The notes under the pieces: model-generated
Database searches by the model: none
Seen by the model: the letters and a program-made list of their open reading frames with translations, nothing else
What the model was told of the DNA's origin: nothing
Source: JBDSZL01 sp039925145
Lineage (GTDB): Bacteria > Acidobacteriota > Vicinamibacteria > Vicinamibacterales > SCN-69-37
Direction: 5' to 3'
Length of the DNA: 64,000 nt
NCBI GenBank assembly: GCA_039925145.1
Contig: JBDSZL010000090.1
Location: forward strand, 1-64,000
Shown: piece after piece, positions 14,838 to 28,239 of the stretch
Layout: the number at the start of each line of letters is the position of its first letter
Numbering within the stretch: position 1 is the stretch's first letter
Translations under genes and position numbers: made by a program

Positions 14838-14904
14838 GCCTAACAAACGGTTCAAGCGGACGTGCCCGGAAAGCCGGGCACGCCGCTTAACCTGGGCGTT
14901 AGGC
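14838..14904 (+). repeat. attC10 recombination site
   Basis: R'' GCCTAAC (14838-14844), R' GTTAGGC (14898-14904), arms AACGGTTCAAGCGG / CCGCTTAACCTGG and an inner stem GTGCCCGG / CCGGGCAC. At 67 bp it is the shortest and cleanest attC here. Confidence 0.9.
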
Positions 14905-14928
14905 GGACAGAACTCGGGGAGAGAAGCC

Positions 14929-15378
14929 ATGTCGCCCGCTCGGATCTATCGGTTCAGCATCTGGCTGCCGCTGATCGTGCCGGTCGTGTTGATCGTGGTC
15001 ATGAACGTCCTGCTCAAGGGGATGGGCATGCCAAAACCGTCCGGCTATCTTGACGTGGCGCTTGAGTTGGTCGCGTCTTCAGGGCTCTACGGCGGGTTGC
15101 CGTACGTCGTGCTTGCCCTCTGGGCCACGTGGTGGATTCGCGGACGCCCGGAACCAGACATCCGTCGGATGATGTTCTTGGCACCTCTTCTGATGGTTGT
15201 AGTGTTTGCCGCAGCGTGCCTGATCGTGGGGGCGGTGGCCGACCGAATGCGCGTGTGGGTTGGCGTCGCCAAGCTCGGGATTGGCACAATCATTCCGCTC
15301 GGATACGCTTACGTCGGCTGTGCGGTGTTGCTCAGGCGCTGGCTGGGTCCGCCGCCAGTCGACGTCACCACGTCGTAA
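14929..15378 (+). CDS. Four-helix membrane protein (cassette gene, unknown function)
   Basis: 149 aa with four strong hydrophobic segments (about residues 9-29, 48-68, 83-103, 112-136) and short Arg-containing loops, one reading WWIRGRPEPDIRRMM. The topology resembles many small cassette-borne inner-membrane proteins. No catalytic or transport motif is visible. ATG at 14929 follows GGGGAGAGAAGCC. It is the last clear cassette before the array ends at attC11. Confidence 0.65.
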   Translation: MSPARIYRFSIWLPLIVPVVLIVVMNVLLKGMGMPKPSGYLDVALELVASSGLYGGLPYVVLALWATWWIRGRPEPDIRRMMFLAPLLMVVVFAAACLIVGAVADRMRVWVGVAKLGIGTIIPLGYAYVGCAVLLRRWLGPPPVDVTTS

Positions 15379-15441
15379 AACCCCACCGCGAGTCACGCGC
15401 CCGGCCGACTTCTCGGTAGTGGCGTCTGCGACCTGTGAACG

Positions 15442-15529
15442 GCCTAACCCCGGCTGCACCCCGACGGCGCGGGTATCATCGCATCCGGAGTTGAACTGGT
15501 GCGCCGCAAGTGAGCCGCGGGCGTTAGCC
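15442..15529 (+). repeat. attC11, last site of the array
   Basis: R'' GCCTAAC (15442-15448), R' GTTAGCC (15523-15529), arms CCCGGCTGCACC / GGTGCGCCGCAAG with a long variable loop. No further attC-like core pair is seen to the right, so the array ends here. Confidence 0.8.
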
Positions 15530-15815
15530 CGGCCCCCTCCTGTCGAGAACGTGGCGTCAAAAGTCGGGTTCCGGAGAGCTTCAGATTCGCGCCGAGGCTC
15601 GAATCTGCGACGAGGGCCGGCAGGATGTTACAGGCCCGCCGCCGAATTCGGAGCCGCGCGGACGATAGATCAGCCGAATCGCTGGAATTCCGCCGTCAGG
15701 GCCCCGCTGTCGTCTTACTGTCGTATGGTTGTCGGCCGGTATTCGACTGGATGCCGTAGCGCTTTCCTTGCAAGTGCCGGAAAGTGGGTCACGAACCATG
15801 GTCAAAGGACGGTCG
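15530..15815. other. Array-to-chromosome junction, no gene seen
   Basis: About 290 bp between attC11 and the XRE regulator. The only structure noticed is an 8-bp inverted repeat CAGATTCG (15582-15589) / CGAATCTG (15600-15607) with a 10-nt loop. A weak frame enters the regulator gene from 15729, but its extra 29 residues look non-conserved. Confidence 0.5.
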
Positions 15816-16190
15816 ATGAAGATCAAAGCGGACTTGGTGCTCAAGGCTAGAGCGCAGAAATCCTGGTCCCAGGAAGAACTGGCCACAGCGTCCGGGCTCA
15901 ACCTTCGGACCATACAGCGCATCGAGAGCGAGGCTTCGGCATCGCTCCAGTCAAAGAAGGCACTCGCATCGGCTTTGGACCTCGACGTCCACGACCTCGA
16001 CTATCAGGAGATCCATATGCGACAGGAATGGGAATACAAGGTTCTCGAGACGAAGGATCGAAAAGCACTCCAGCCGGAACTGGCCAGTGCCGGGGCCGAC
16101 GGGTGGGAATTGGTATCTGTGACGACGATGTTCAACACGTGGATGACCGAAGTCGTCCATACGTTGTTCCTCAAGCGTCTCGTGTCGTAA
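15816..16190 (+). CDS. XRE-family regulator fused to DUF4177
   Basis: 124 aa. Residues 1-62 form a Cro/C1-type helix-turn-helix (LVLKARAQKSWSQEELA, then SGLNLRTIQRIE). Residues 68-124 form a DUF4177 domain (QEWEYKVLET ... LASAGADGWELVSVT ... HTLFLKRL), a small beta/alpha sensor-like module of unknown ligand. I use ATG 15816 because the helix-turn-helix begins there; the frame is open from 15729. It is the first gene right of the array. Whether it regulates gltB, 196 bp downstream, is unknown. Confidence 0.8.
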   Translation: MKIKADLVLKARAQKSWSQEELATASGLNLRTIQRIESEASASLQSKKALASALDLDVHDLDYQEIHMRQEWEYKVLETKDRKALQPELASAGADGWELVSVTTMFNTWMTEVVHTLFLKRLVS

Positions 16191-16386
16191 TCGGATGGTG
16201 ACAGCGATCTGGGGCCGGGCCTCACGTCAAGGCTGTCTATAGCCGCGTGAATCGCGGCGGCTGCCGACCCCCACAGCGTCCAGCCGCAGCGGCGCCGATT
16301 GCACCTCAGCGTGGCAGAAGCGGTACGCATGACCCCGATTAGAAAATTCTGCTCGGTTTTTCACAGTCTATCCCTCATAAACAGTT

Positions 16387-20965
<4,579 letters not shown>

Positions 20966-20973
<8 letters not shown>

Positions 20974-22435
20974 GATCACGGGGTTTCTCGAAATTCATCG
21001 ATCCAAACCGAAGGCCCGACCGGTGACCGAGCGCCTGAGGGATTGGCGCGAGGTGTATCTGCCGCCCGAGGAGTCGCAATCGCGGGAACAGGGCGCGCGC
21101 TGCATGGACTGCAGCATTCCCTTCTGCCATCAGGGGTGCCCGCTCGGCAATCTGATCCCCGACTGGAACGATCTCGTCTACAAAAACCGGTGGCAGAGCG
21201 CCATCGAGCGGCTGCACGCCACCAATAACTTTCCCGAGTGGACGGGTCGGCTCTGCCCCGCGCCATGCGAGACCTCGTGTGTGCTGGGCATCAACGACGA
21301 CCCGGTGACCATCAAGAGCATCGAGCTGTCCATCGCCGAGCGCGCCTTCGACGAGGAATGGGTGGTGCCGCAGTTGCCGCTCCGGCGGAGCGGCAAGCGC
21401 GTCGCGGTCGTCGGATCCGGGCCGGCCGGGCTGGCTGCCGCGCAGCAGCTGAATCGCGCCGGGCATCGCGTCACCGTGTTCGAGCGCGATGACCGGATTG
21501 GCGGACTGCTCCGCTACGGCATCCCCGAGTTCAAGATGGAGAAGCGCTATCTGAACCGTCGTCTCGAGCAACTCGAGGCGGAGGGCGTCGTGTTCCGGAC
21601 GGGCGTGCACGTCGGCCAGACCATGCCGACCAGCCAGCTGCAGGCCGAGTTCGATGCGGTCCTGCTCACGGGCGGTGCGGCGGCGCCGCGCGACCTCAAG
21701 GTGCCGGGGCGCGAGCTGCGCGGCGTGCATTTCGCCATGGAGTTCCTCACGCAGCAGAACCGCCGCTGCGAAGGCGACGCCATCGCGGCCGATCAGATCA
21801 TCTCTGCCCACGGCAAGCACGTCATCATCATCGGAGGCGGCGATACCGGCGCGGATTGTCTCGGCACAGTTCATCGGCAGGGGGCGGCCAGCGTGCACCA
21901 GTTCGAGCTGATGCCGCGACCGCCCGACGCGCGCGGCGCCCACAACCCGTGGCCGGAGTGGGCCAATATCTTCCGCGTCTCATCGGCGCACGAAGAGGGT
22001 GGTGAGCGCGTGTACGCCGTCTCGACCGAGCGGTTCACCGGCGATGATGAAGGCCGCGTGGCCGAACTGCACGGGGTGCAGGTGGAACGCGTGGCCGAGG
22101 GGGGGCGGGTAGAGTTCCGACCCGTCGACGGGTCGGCGTTCACGATGCCCGCGGGCCTCGTGCTGCTCGCCATGGGGTTCGTCGGACCCGAGCGTGGCGG
22201 CATGATCGAGGAACTGGGCGTGCGGCTGACGGATCGGGGCACCGTCTGGACCGATGAGCACTGGATGACGAGCGTGCCCGGTATCTTCACGGCCGGCGAC
22301 ATGCAGCGTGGCCAGTCGCTGATCGTCTGGGCCATTGCCGAAGGCCGCAGTGCCGCGCGCGGCATCGATGCCTACCTGATGGGCCAGTCGGAACTGCCGG
22401 CCCCGGTCGCCGCCCTGAGCGCTGCGGCGCGCTGA
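20966..22435 (+). CDS. gltD: Glutamate synthase (NADPH) small subunit
   Basis: Supplies electrons from NADPH through FAD and two 4Fe-4S clusters to GltB. 489 aa from ATG 20966 (MGKITGFLEIHR, the usual start). The N-terminal ferredoxin-like region contains CMDCSIPFCHQGCP and a second Cys set in RLCPAPCETSC. The FAD Rossmann motif VVGSGPAG is near residue 146 and the NADPH motif IIGGGDTGAD near 288. The C-terminal FTAGDMQRGQSLIVWA is the FAD-binding closing motif. Translationally coupled to gltB; the sigma54 activator gene starts 7 bp after its stop. Confidence 0.97.
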
Positions 22436-22442
22436 ACGCGGG

Positions 22443-24008
22443 ATGGCTGTTATCGACTCCACCGAGCTCTCTGACGCGGGCGAGACCAGCCCCGCAGACA
22501 TCAGACAGATTGCCGCGCTGACCGAAATCGGTCAGGCGCTTTCGGGCACGCTGACGCTGCGGTCGGCGCTCGTGCGGGTGCTCGAGATCCTGGGCCGGCA
22601 ACACGCGCTCGTGCGGGGCATCGTCGCGCTCCTCAATTCGAGCGGGCAGTTGCAGGTGGATGCCACCTACGGGGTGCAGTCCGACCGCGCTGGCCTGCGA
22701 TACGGGCTCGTCGACGGCGTCACGGCCCGCGTCGTCGAGAGTGCCAAGCCGGTGATTGTGCCGCAGGTCAACCGCGAGCCGATGTTCCGGGACCGCGTGC
22801 CGCGAAACGAGCTCGACAAGCGCGAGGTCAGCTTCGTCTGTGTGCCCATCCTGGTGAATCGCAAGGCGGTGGGCGCGGTGGCCATCGATCTGCCGTTCAA
22901 ACGGCAGCGCGACTACGATCACCTGGTCCGCATTCTCCGACTGGTTGCCGCGATGATTGGCCACGCGGTGCGTGTCGAGCGGCTCGTCGATGCGGAGCGC
23001 CAGCGCCTGCTCGAGGAAAACACGCATCTGCGCGAAGAGCTCCGCCAGCGCTACGATTTTTCGCGCATCATCGGCACGAGCGGACCGATGCGCCAGGTGT
23101 ACGAGCAGATTGCCCGGGTGGCGCGGGCCAACACCACGGTCCTCATCCGCGGCGAGTCGGGCACCGGCAAGGAATTGATCGCGCACGCCATTCACTACAG
23201 CTCGCCGCGCGCGAAGAAACCCTTCATCAAGGTGAGCTGCGCGGCGCTGCCCGATTCGCTCATCGAGTCGGAGCTGTTCGGGTACGAGAAAGGGGCCTTC
23301 ACCGGCGCACAGGCCCGCAAGAAGGGGCGCTTCGAGCTGGCCGAAGCCGGCACGTTGTTCCTGGACGAGATTGGCGACATCAACCTGTCTACGCAGGTCA
23401 AGCTGCTGCGGGTTCTCCAGGAGCGCGAGTTCGAACGGCTGGGTGGCACCGAGCCGGTCAAGGCCAACGTGCGGCTGATCGCCGCCACGAACTCCGATCT
23501 CGAGAAGGCCATTGCCGCGGGCACCCTCCGCGAGGATCTGCACTACCGGCTCAACGTGTTCACGATCTACGTCCCGCCGTTGCGCGAACGCAAGCCCGAC
23601 ATCCTGCTGCTGGTCGACCACTTTCTCGAGAAGTACTCCATCGAGCACAGCCATCACGTGAAGCGCATTTCCACACCGGCCATCGACATGCTGATGGCGT
23701 ATCACTGGCCCGGCAACGTGCGGGAGCTCGAGAACGCCATCGAGCGGGCCGTTCTCGTCTGCGACGGGAGCGTCGTGCATCCTCACCATCTGCCGCCCAC
23801 CCTGCAGACGGCCGAGGCCTCGGGCACCATCACGGACGTGTCGCTGGCGGATGCCGTGGATGCCTACGAAAAGAACCTCATCCAGGACGCGCTGAAGACC
23901 GCGCGTGGCAACGCGTCGAAGGCCGCCAAGCTTCTGCACTCGACCGAGCGGATTATCAGTTACCGCATCCGGAAGCTCAGCATCGACCGCGATCGCTTTC
24001 GCTCCTGA
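22443..24008 (+). CDS. GAF-AAA+-Fis sigma54-dependent activator (NifA-like)
   Basis: A bacterial enhancer-binding protein of 521 aa. A GAF sensor occupies about residues 20-180. The AAA+ domain (about 203-440) shows Walker A GESGTGKE, the sigma54-contacting loop GAFTGA, Walker B LFLDEIGDI and the R-finger region. A Fis-type helix-turn-helix closes the protein (ARGNASKAAKLLHSTERIISYRIRKL). Architecture equals NifA/VnfA; no nif genes lie in the window, so a general nitrogen or redox role is more likely. Cotranscribed with gltBD (7-bp gap). A sigma54 promoter with paired upstream modules lies directly downstream, making it the obvious candidate activator. Confidence 0.9.
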   Translation: MAVIDSTELSDAGETSPADIRQIAALTEIGQALSGTLTLRSALVRVLEILGRQHALVRGIVALLNSSGQLQVDATYGVQSDRAGLRYGLVDGVTARVVESAKPVIVPQVNREPMFRDRVPRNELDKREVSFVCVPILVNRKAVGAVAIDLPFKRQRDYDHLVRILRLVAAMIGHAVRVERLVDAERQRLLEENTHLREELRQRYDFSRIIGTSGPMRQVYEQIARVARANTTVLIRGESGTGKELIAHAIHYSSPRAKKPFIKVSCAALPDSLIESELFGYEKGAFTGAQARKKGRFELAEAGTLFLDEIGDINLSTQVKLLRVLQEREFERLGGTEPVKANVRLIAATNSDLEKAIAAGTLREDLHYRLNVFTIYVPPLRERKPDILLLVDHFLEKYSIEHSHHVKRISTPAIDMLMAYHWPGNVRELENAIERAVLVCDGSVVHPHHLPPTLQTAEASGTITDVSLADAVDAYEKNLIQDALKTARGNASKAAKLLHSTERIISYRIRKLSIDRDRFRS

Positions 24009-24013
24009 CCCTT

Positions 24014-24055
24014 CCACAAAGTTGTGGGACGCGCACGGCCACAGACATTTTTGTT
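24014..24055 (+). promoter_or_regulatory. Upstream module 1 (candidate enhancer site)
   Basis: The palindrome CCACA-AAGT-TGTGG (24014-24027) is followed after 15 bp by AGACATTTTTGTT (24043-24055). The same pair recurs at 24139-24181. It lies about 230-270 bp upstream of the sigma54 -24 element, an allowed distance for enhancer-binding proteins. The palindrome could instead be part of a terminator for the activator gene, but the repeat of the whole module argues for protein binding. Confidence 0.55.
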
Positions 24056-24138
24056 CGCTTCCGCGCCATCGGGCCTGCACGGTGGTCGTTAGGCGTTCCA
24101 CCGGGATGCCGCTGGCCCCTGCGCCGCTACCGGCATTC

Positions 24139-24181
24139 CCACACGCATGTGGAAGCGGCCTGTAAGGTAGACATTTTTGTT
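24139..24181 (+). promoter_or_regulatory. Upstream module 2 (candidate enhancer site)
   Basis: CCACA-CGCA-TGTGG (24139-24152), a 16-bp gap, then AGACATTTTTGTT (24169-24181). Palindrome arms and the 13-bp T-rich element are identical to module 1, while the bases between them differ. It lies about 105-145 bp upstream of the -24 element. Confidence 0.6.
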
Positions 24182-24283
24182 GATATCTCGCCGGTCACGT
24201 CACGGCCGAGTCGACCCTGCGGATCGTCGATCCGGCCCCATATTCAGGCCCTGTTTCAACTCCTGAGTGGTGCGCCGGCCTCT

Positions 24284-24298
24284 TGGCTTTCATCTTGC
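24284..24298 (+). promoter_or_regulatory. Sigma54 (-24/-12) promoter
   Basis: TTGGCTTTCATCTTGC has the GG (24285-24286) and GC (24297-24298) doublets exactly 10 bp apart and matches TGGC-N7-TTGC at both blocks. Transcription would begin near 24310, leaving a leader of about 58 nt before the barrel gene. Confidence 0.65.
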
Positions 24299-24367
24299 TC
24301 TAGAGCAGGTCGGAACGATCGGCCGCTCCGGCGTTCGTCTGGGGGCGGCAGGAGACAAAGAGGACTT

Positions 24368-25222
24368 ATGAGGCAGATTGCGCTCGGTATTCTCGTCACC
24401 GTCATGTTCGCAGCGTCCGCGTCGGCTCAGCAACTGGTGCTGCCTGCGCGCCACGACGCCCTTGCGGGCGTGAAGTTCTCCACCGCGGCGCTGGCCGATC
24501 AGGCCACGCCGGCAGCTGCTCCCGCGCCGCCACCGCCATCGAAGAAGGTGACCGTCACGCTGGGCGCGGACGCGCCGAGCGCCTACTACTTCCGTGGGTA
24601 CCGGCAGGAGTCGGACCCCGGGTTCACGTTTCAGCCCTTCGTCGACGTCGGTGTCGCTGGCGAGCATGCAACGGTGAACTTTGGCGCGTGGAACAGCTTC
24701 CACACCGGGACTCTCAAGGACGCCGGTGCCGGCTATTACGAGACCGACCTGTATGCGTCGGTGACGGTCGGCATGGTCAAGGCGTTGTACACGGCCTATA
24801 CCTATCCGAAGATCGACAACAGCGCGATTCACGAGCTCATGCTGTCGACGACCTTCAATGACAGTGAGAGCGCCTTCCCGCTCGCGCCGTCTGTGGGCAT
24901 CGCCTTTGAGCTCGACAAGTCGAGTGGCCTGGACAAGGGGATTTATCTGGAGCTTGGTGTGACGCCCGCCGTCCCGATGGGTGACGATGCGCCGGTCACG
25001 ATCAGCATTCCGGTGAAGCTCGGCTTCAGCGTGAAGGACTACTACGGCGGAGACAAGCTCGGATACCTCAGCGTTGGCGCCCTGATCGGGGTGCCGGTGA
25101 ACGACAACTTCGAGGTGCACGGCGGCGTGACCGGTTACTCATTTCCGGGTGACTTCATGCGGGCGTACAACGGCGAAAAGGGTTCCTTCGTCGGCACGGT
25201 GGGTTTCACAGTCAAGTTCTAG
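24368..25222 (+). CDS. Outer-membrane beta-barrel protein
   Basis: 284 aa from ATG 24368. The signal peptide ends at ASASAQ. A Pro/Ala-rich linker (about residues 45-62) leads into alternating beta strands, and the chain ends GTVGFTVKF with a terminal Phe typical of outer-membrane insertion. The SAYYFRGYRQESDPGFTFQP stretch resembles the start of the 'Gcw_chp' family of exported barrels. It is probably a porin or channel. The sigma54 promoter, the adjacent activator and its place between gltBD and glnD suggest uptake of a nitrogen-containing solute. The solute is unknown. Confidence 0.75.
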   Translation: MRQIALGILVTVMFAASASAQQLVLPARHDALAGVKFSTAALADQATPAAAPAPPPPSKKVTVTLGADAPSAYYFRGYRQESDPGFTFQPFVDVGVAGEHATVNFGAWNSFHTGTLKDAGAGYYETDLYASVTVGMVKALYTAYTYPKIDNSAIHELMLSTTFNDSESAFPLAPSVGIAFELDKSSGLDKGIYLELGVTPAVPMGDDAPVTISIPVKLGFSVKDYYGGDKLGYLSVGALIGVPVNDNFEVHGGVTGYSFPGDFMRAYNGEKGSFVGTVGFTVKF

Positions 25223-25228
25223 GGATAT

Positions 25229-25271
25229 CGACCCGGCCGGTGCGGCCCTCGGGGCCGCGCCGACCGGGTCG
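25229..25271 (+). terminator. Strong hairpin after the barrel gene
   Basis: CGACCCGG (25229-25236) pairs with CCGGGTCG (25264-25271), and the inner arms CGG-T-GCGGCCC / GGGCCGC-G-CCG extend the stem around a TCG loop. It starts 6 bp after the stop. The following run is T-poor (TTCCTGT), so it is an imperfect intrinsic terminator. Confidence 0.6.
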
Positions 25272-25300
25272 TTCCTGTCCTGACCCACGAAGACACGCTC

Positions 25301-27874
25301 ATGTCATCAGCTGAACCCGACTCGGAGCGCCAGGCGCTGCAGGCCGAGCTGGCGCGGCTGCTCGCGGTGGCGCGCGGCGAGTATGCCGAGGCGGCCCGTG
25401 CCGGCCGCGGCGGCCGGCCCACGCAGACGCGCTACGCGATTGCGGTCGATGCGCTGGTTCGGCAACTCGTGGAGCATGCGGCCGCGAGTGTTTCGACGCG
25501 ATATGTCGTGTGTGCTCTCGGCGGCTACGGACGCCGCACCCTCTGCCTCCACTCAGATCTCGATGTCCTGATGGTGTTCGACGGCACGATCGGGCCTGCC
25601 GAAGAGCGGTTCGTCAACCAGGTGCTGCAGCCGCTGTGGGACATCAAGCTCACCGTTGGGCACCACATCCGCGAATTGCCGGAGATGGAGCAGCTCGACG
25701 CGTCCAACCCCGAGTTCCTGATGGCGCTCTGCGATCTTCGGCTGCTCGTGGGGGACGTGCGGCTGTTCGACGACGTGCTCGAGCGGGCGCACCGGGGCGA
25801 GGCCACGCGGGAGACGCAGATGGTCGACACGCTCGTGCCGCTGATCGACGAACGCTACGCCTCCTTCAACAACACGCTCTACCAGCTCGAACCGGACGTG
25901 AAGAAGGCGCCGGGCGGATTGAGGGACATCGCCGCGGTACGGCTCATCCGCTCCTGGGCCCGCGAGGCCTTCGCGGCGCGTCAGCGCCCCGAGGGCGAGC
26001 GGATCGAAGAGGCCGAGGAGTTTCTGTTTCGCATACGTTCGGTGCTGCACCTCCAGATCGGGCGCGACACCAACGTACTCACGCACGAGCTCCAGGAGCA
26101 GGTGGCCCAGATGCTCGGCATGGCGGGGCAGGACCCGCGCGAGCGCGTCGAAGCCCTGATGGGCGAGTACTTCCGCCACGCGCGTGGTGTCGTCCAGGCC
26201 CTCGCCTGGACGCGCCGCGTGGTCAGGCCGCCCGCGCCGTCTCAATCGATGGGGCCGGTCACCGACGCGGTGGCGATCGGTGCGGACGGTGTTCGCTTCG
26301 TCGATCCGGTGCGCGCCTCGACACAGCCGCTGGTCTGGCTCGAAGCGTTCGAGGTGGCCATCGGTCGCAGCGAGCCGGTGTCAGATCAAGTACGCACCTG
26401 TATCCAGGCCAATGTCGGCCGCTACACGGCCGACTATTTCATGGCCACCGAGGACGCGCGCGTCCGGCTGCGCGCCATGCTCGTCCCGCGCGAAGGCCTC
26501 TCGGCCCGGCTCGGCGAGATGCTCGAGTGCGGCCTGCTCGGCACGATCTTTCCCGAGTTCGAGCGCATTCATTGCCGCGTGATTCGCGATTTTTACCACA
26601 AGTACACGGTGGACGAGCACACGCTGCTCACCATCAGGAATCTCGAGTCACTGCGTCGTCCGTCGAGCGCGAGCCGGGCGCGGTTCAGCTCGATTCTCAA
26701 CGAGGTGCGCTCCCCGGAGCTGCTGACCCTCGCGCTGCTCTATCACGACGTCGGCAAGTGGCGCGATGACGACCACTCGGTCGAGAGCGTGCGGCTGGCC
26801 GCCCCGATGCTGGCGCGGCTCCAGCTCGCCGACGAAGACCGGCAAGCCGTCGAGTTCCTCATCCGTCGTCATCTCGCGATGTCGCAGGTCGTCTTCCGCC
26901 GCGACTTCGGCGACCCCGAAACCGTCGCAGAGTTCGCAGCGCTCGTTGGCAGCGAAGAGCTGCTGAAGATGCTCTGCCTGATGACGCTCGTTGATATCGA
27001 AGCCGTGGCGCCTGGGACCCTGACGCCGTGGAAAGAGGACCTGCTCTGGCGTCTCTACGTGGATGCCTACAACCACCTGACGCTCGGCTATGCCGACGAC
27101 CTCATCCAGAAAGACCAGGCCGATCGGGCGCGGGTGCTCAGCGACTGCCCGGACGATTTGACGGAAGAGGAAGTCGCGCGCTTTCTCGATGGTCTGCCGC
27201 GGCGCTACCTCACGGTCTTTGGCATGGCGGCCATCTATCGCCACGTGCGTCTCGCCCGAGGTCTTCGCCCGAACGAGGCACACCTGTCCCTCGAGAAGCG
27301 CGACGCCATCTGGGAGTTGACGGTGGCCGCGCTCGACAAGCCCTACCTCTTCTCGAACATCGCGGGCGCGCTCGCCTCGTTCGGCATGGACATCCATCGC
27401 GGCCAGGCCATCACCACACCTGAACACCTCGTGCTCGACGTCTTCGAGTTCTCCGATGAAGAAGGCTTCTTGCGGCAGAACGCCGGCGCCATCGACGAGA
27501 TGAGCCGTGTGCTGAAGACCGTGATTGCGGGCGAGGTCGAGATCCGCAGCCTGCTCCGTGGCCGCGAGCGCAGCCTGGTGCACCGCCGCCGGCGCGAAGT
27601 GGACACCCGTATTCACCTCGATAACGAGCACTCCCGGCGCTACACCGTGCTCGAGATCGTGACCGACGATGCGCCCGGCTTGCTGTACCGGATCAGCCGG
27701 GCGATTTCAGACCAGGGATGCGACGTCGACCTGGTGCTGATTTCAACCGAAGGACGGAAGGCGATCGACGTGCTGCACGTGACGAAGCAAGGACGCAAGC
27801 TGGCCGACGACGACCAGCAGGCGCTCAGGCAGGAATTGATGCGAACCCTGGAGGCAACCTATGAAGCTCATTAA
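25301..27874 (+). CDS. glnD: PII uridylyltransferase / uridylyl-removing enzyme
   Basis: The primary glutamine sensor: it adds UMP to PII proteins when glutamine is low and removes it when high. 857 aa, full length. The nucleotidyltransferase signature GGYGRRTLCLHSDLDVL is at about residues 73-89, the HD hydrolase site LYHDVGKW at about 479-486, and two ACT domains occupy about 680-760 and 785-857. Both activities look intact. Its last 14 bp overlap glnK1, which should be its direct substrate, and amtB1 follows in the same run. Confidence 0.95.
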   Translation: MSSAEPDSERQALQAELARLLAVARGEYAEAARAGRGGRPTQTRYAIAVDALVRQLVEHAAASVSTRYVVCALGGYGRRTLCLHSDLDVLMVFDGTIGPAEERFVNQVLQPLWDIKLTVGHHIRELPEMEQLDASNPEFLMALCDLRLLVGDVRLFDDVLERAHRGEATRETQMVDTLVPLIDERYASFNNTLYQLEPDVKKAPGGLRDIAAVRLIRSWAREAFAARQRPEGERIEEAEEFLFRIRSVLHLQIGRDTNVLTHELQEQVAQMLGMAGQDPRERVEALMGEYFRHARGVVQALAWTRRVVRPPAPSQSMGPVTDAVAIGADGVRFVDPVRASTQPLVWLEAFEVAIGRSEPVSDQVRTCIQANVGRYTADYFMATEDARVRLRAMLVPREGLSARLGEMLECGLLGTIFPEFERIHCRVIRDFYHKYTVDEHTLLTIRNLESLRRPSSASRARFSSILNEVRSPELLTLALLYHDVGKWRDDDHSVESVRLAAPMLARLQLADEDRQAVEFLIRRHLAMSQVVFRRDFGDPETVAEFAALVGSEELLKMLCLMTLVDIEAVAPGTLTPWKEDLLWRLYVDAYNHLTLGYADDLIQKDQADRARVLSDCPDDLTEEEVARFLDGLPRRYLTVFGMAAIYRHVRLARGLRPNEAHLSLEKRDAIWELTVAALDKPYLFSNIAGALASFGMDIHRGQAITTPEHLVLDVFEFSDEEGFLRQNAGAIDEMSRVLKTVIAGEVEIRSLLRGRERSLVHRRRREVDTRIHLDNEHSRRYTVLEIVTDDAPGLLYRISRAISDQGCDVDLVLISTEGRKAIDVLHVTKQGRKLADDDQQALRQELMRTLEATYEAH

Positions 27875-28190
27875 GAGCGTTGTGCGCCCGAACAAGGTCG
27901 ACGACGTTCGCGACGCCCTCGAGAAGATGAACATCCCCGGCATGACGGTCACCGAAGTGCGCGGCCACGGCCGCCAGAAGGGCCATACCGCCGTCTACCG
28001 CGGCAAGGAATACAACGTCAGTTTGTTACCGAAGGTCGAGATCGAGGTCGTGGTGCCGGATGCGGTGGCCGAAGAGGCCATCAAGGCCATCATCGGCGCC
28101 GCGCGCACCGGAGAAATCGGTGACGGACGTGTGTTCGTCATCCCCGCCGAGCATAGCTACAACATCAGAACGGGCGAACGTGATGTCTAG
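27861..28190 (+). CDS. glnK: PII nitrogen regulatory protein (copy 1)
   Basis: 109 aa, trimeric PII signal protein. The T-loop GRQKGHTAVYRGKEYNVSLLPK carries the Tyr51 uridylylation site (in KEYNV). The B and C loops for ATP and 2-oxoglutarate are present (TGEIGDGRVFV). It begins inside the 3' end of glnD and lies 49 bp before amtB1, so it is expected to gate that transporter. About 18 of 109 residues differ from copy 2, mostly in the 66-80 helix region. The glnK name rests on linkage to amtB. Confidence 0.93.
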   Translation: MKLIKSVVRPNKVDDVRDALEKMNIPGMTVTEVRGHGRQKGHTAVYRGKEYNVSLLPKVEIEVVVPDAVAEEAIKAIIGAARTGEIGDGRVFVIPAEHSYNIRTGERDV

Positions 28191-28239
28191 GGCGCAGCGC
28201 GATTCCGTGTCGGCAACCAGCAGCAAGGAGTTGATACCC

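Noticed and set aside
16191..16386. Possible sigma54 promoter before gltB
   Set aside because: No GG-N10-GC pair with recognisable flanks was found in this interval.
24081..24098. GTTAGGC core upstream of the barrel gene
   Set aside because: No matching RYYYAAC partner or paired arms nearby; chance occurrence outside the array.
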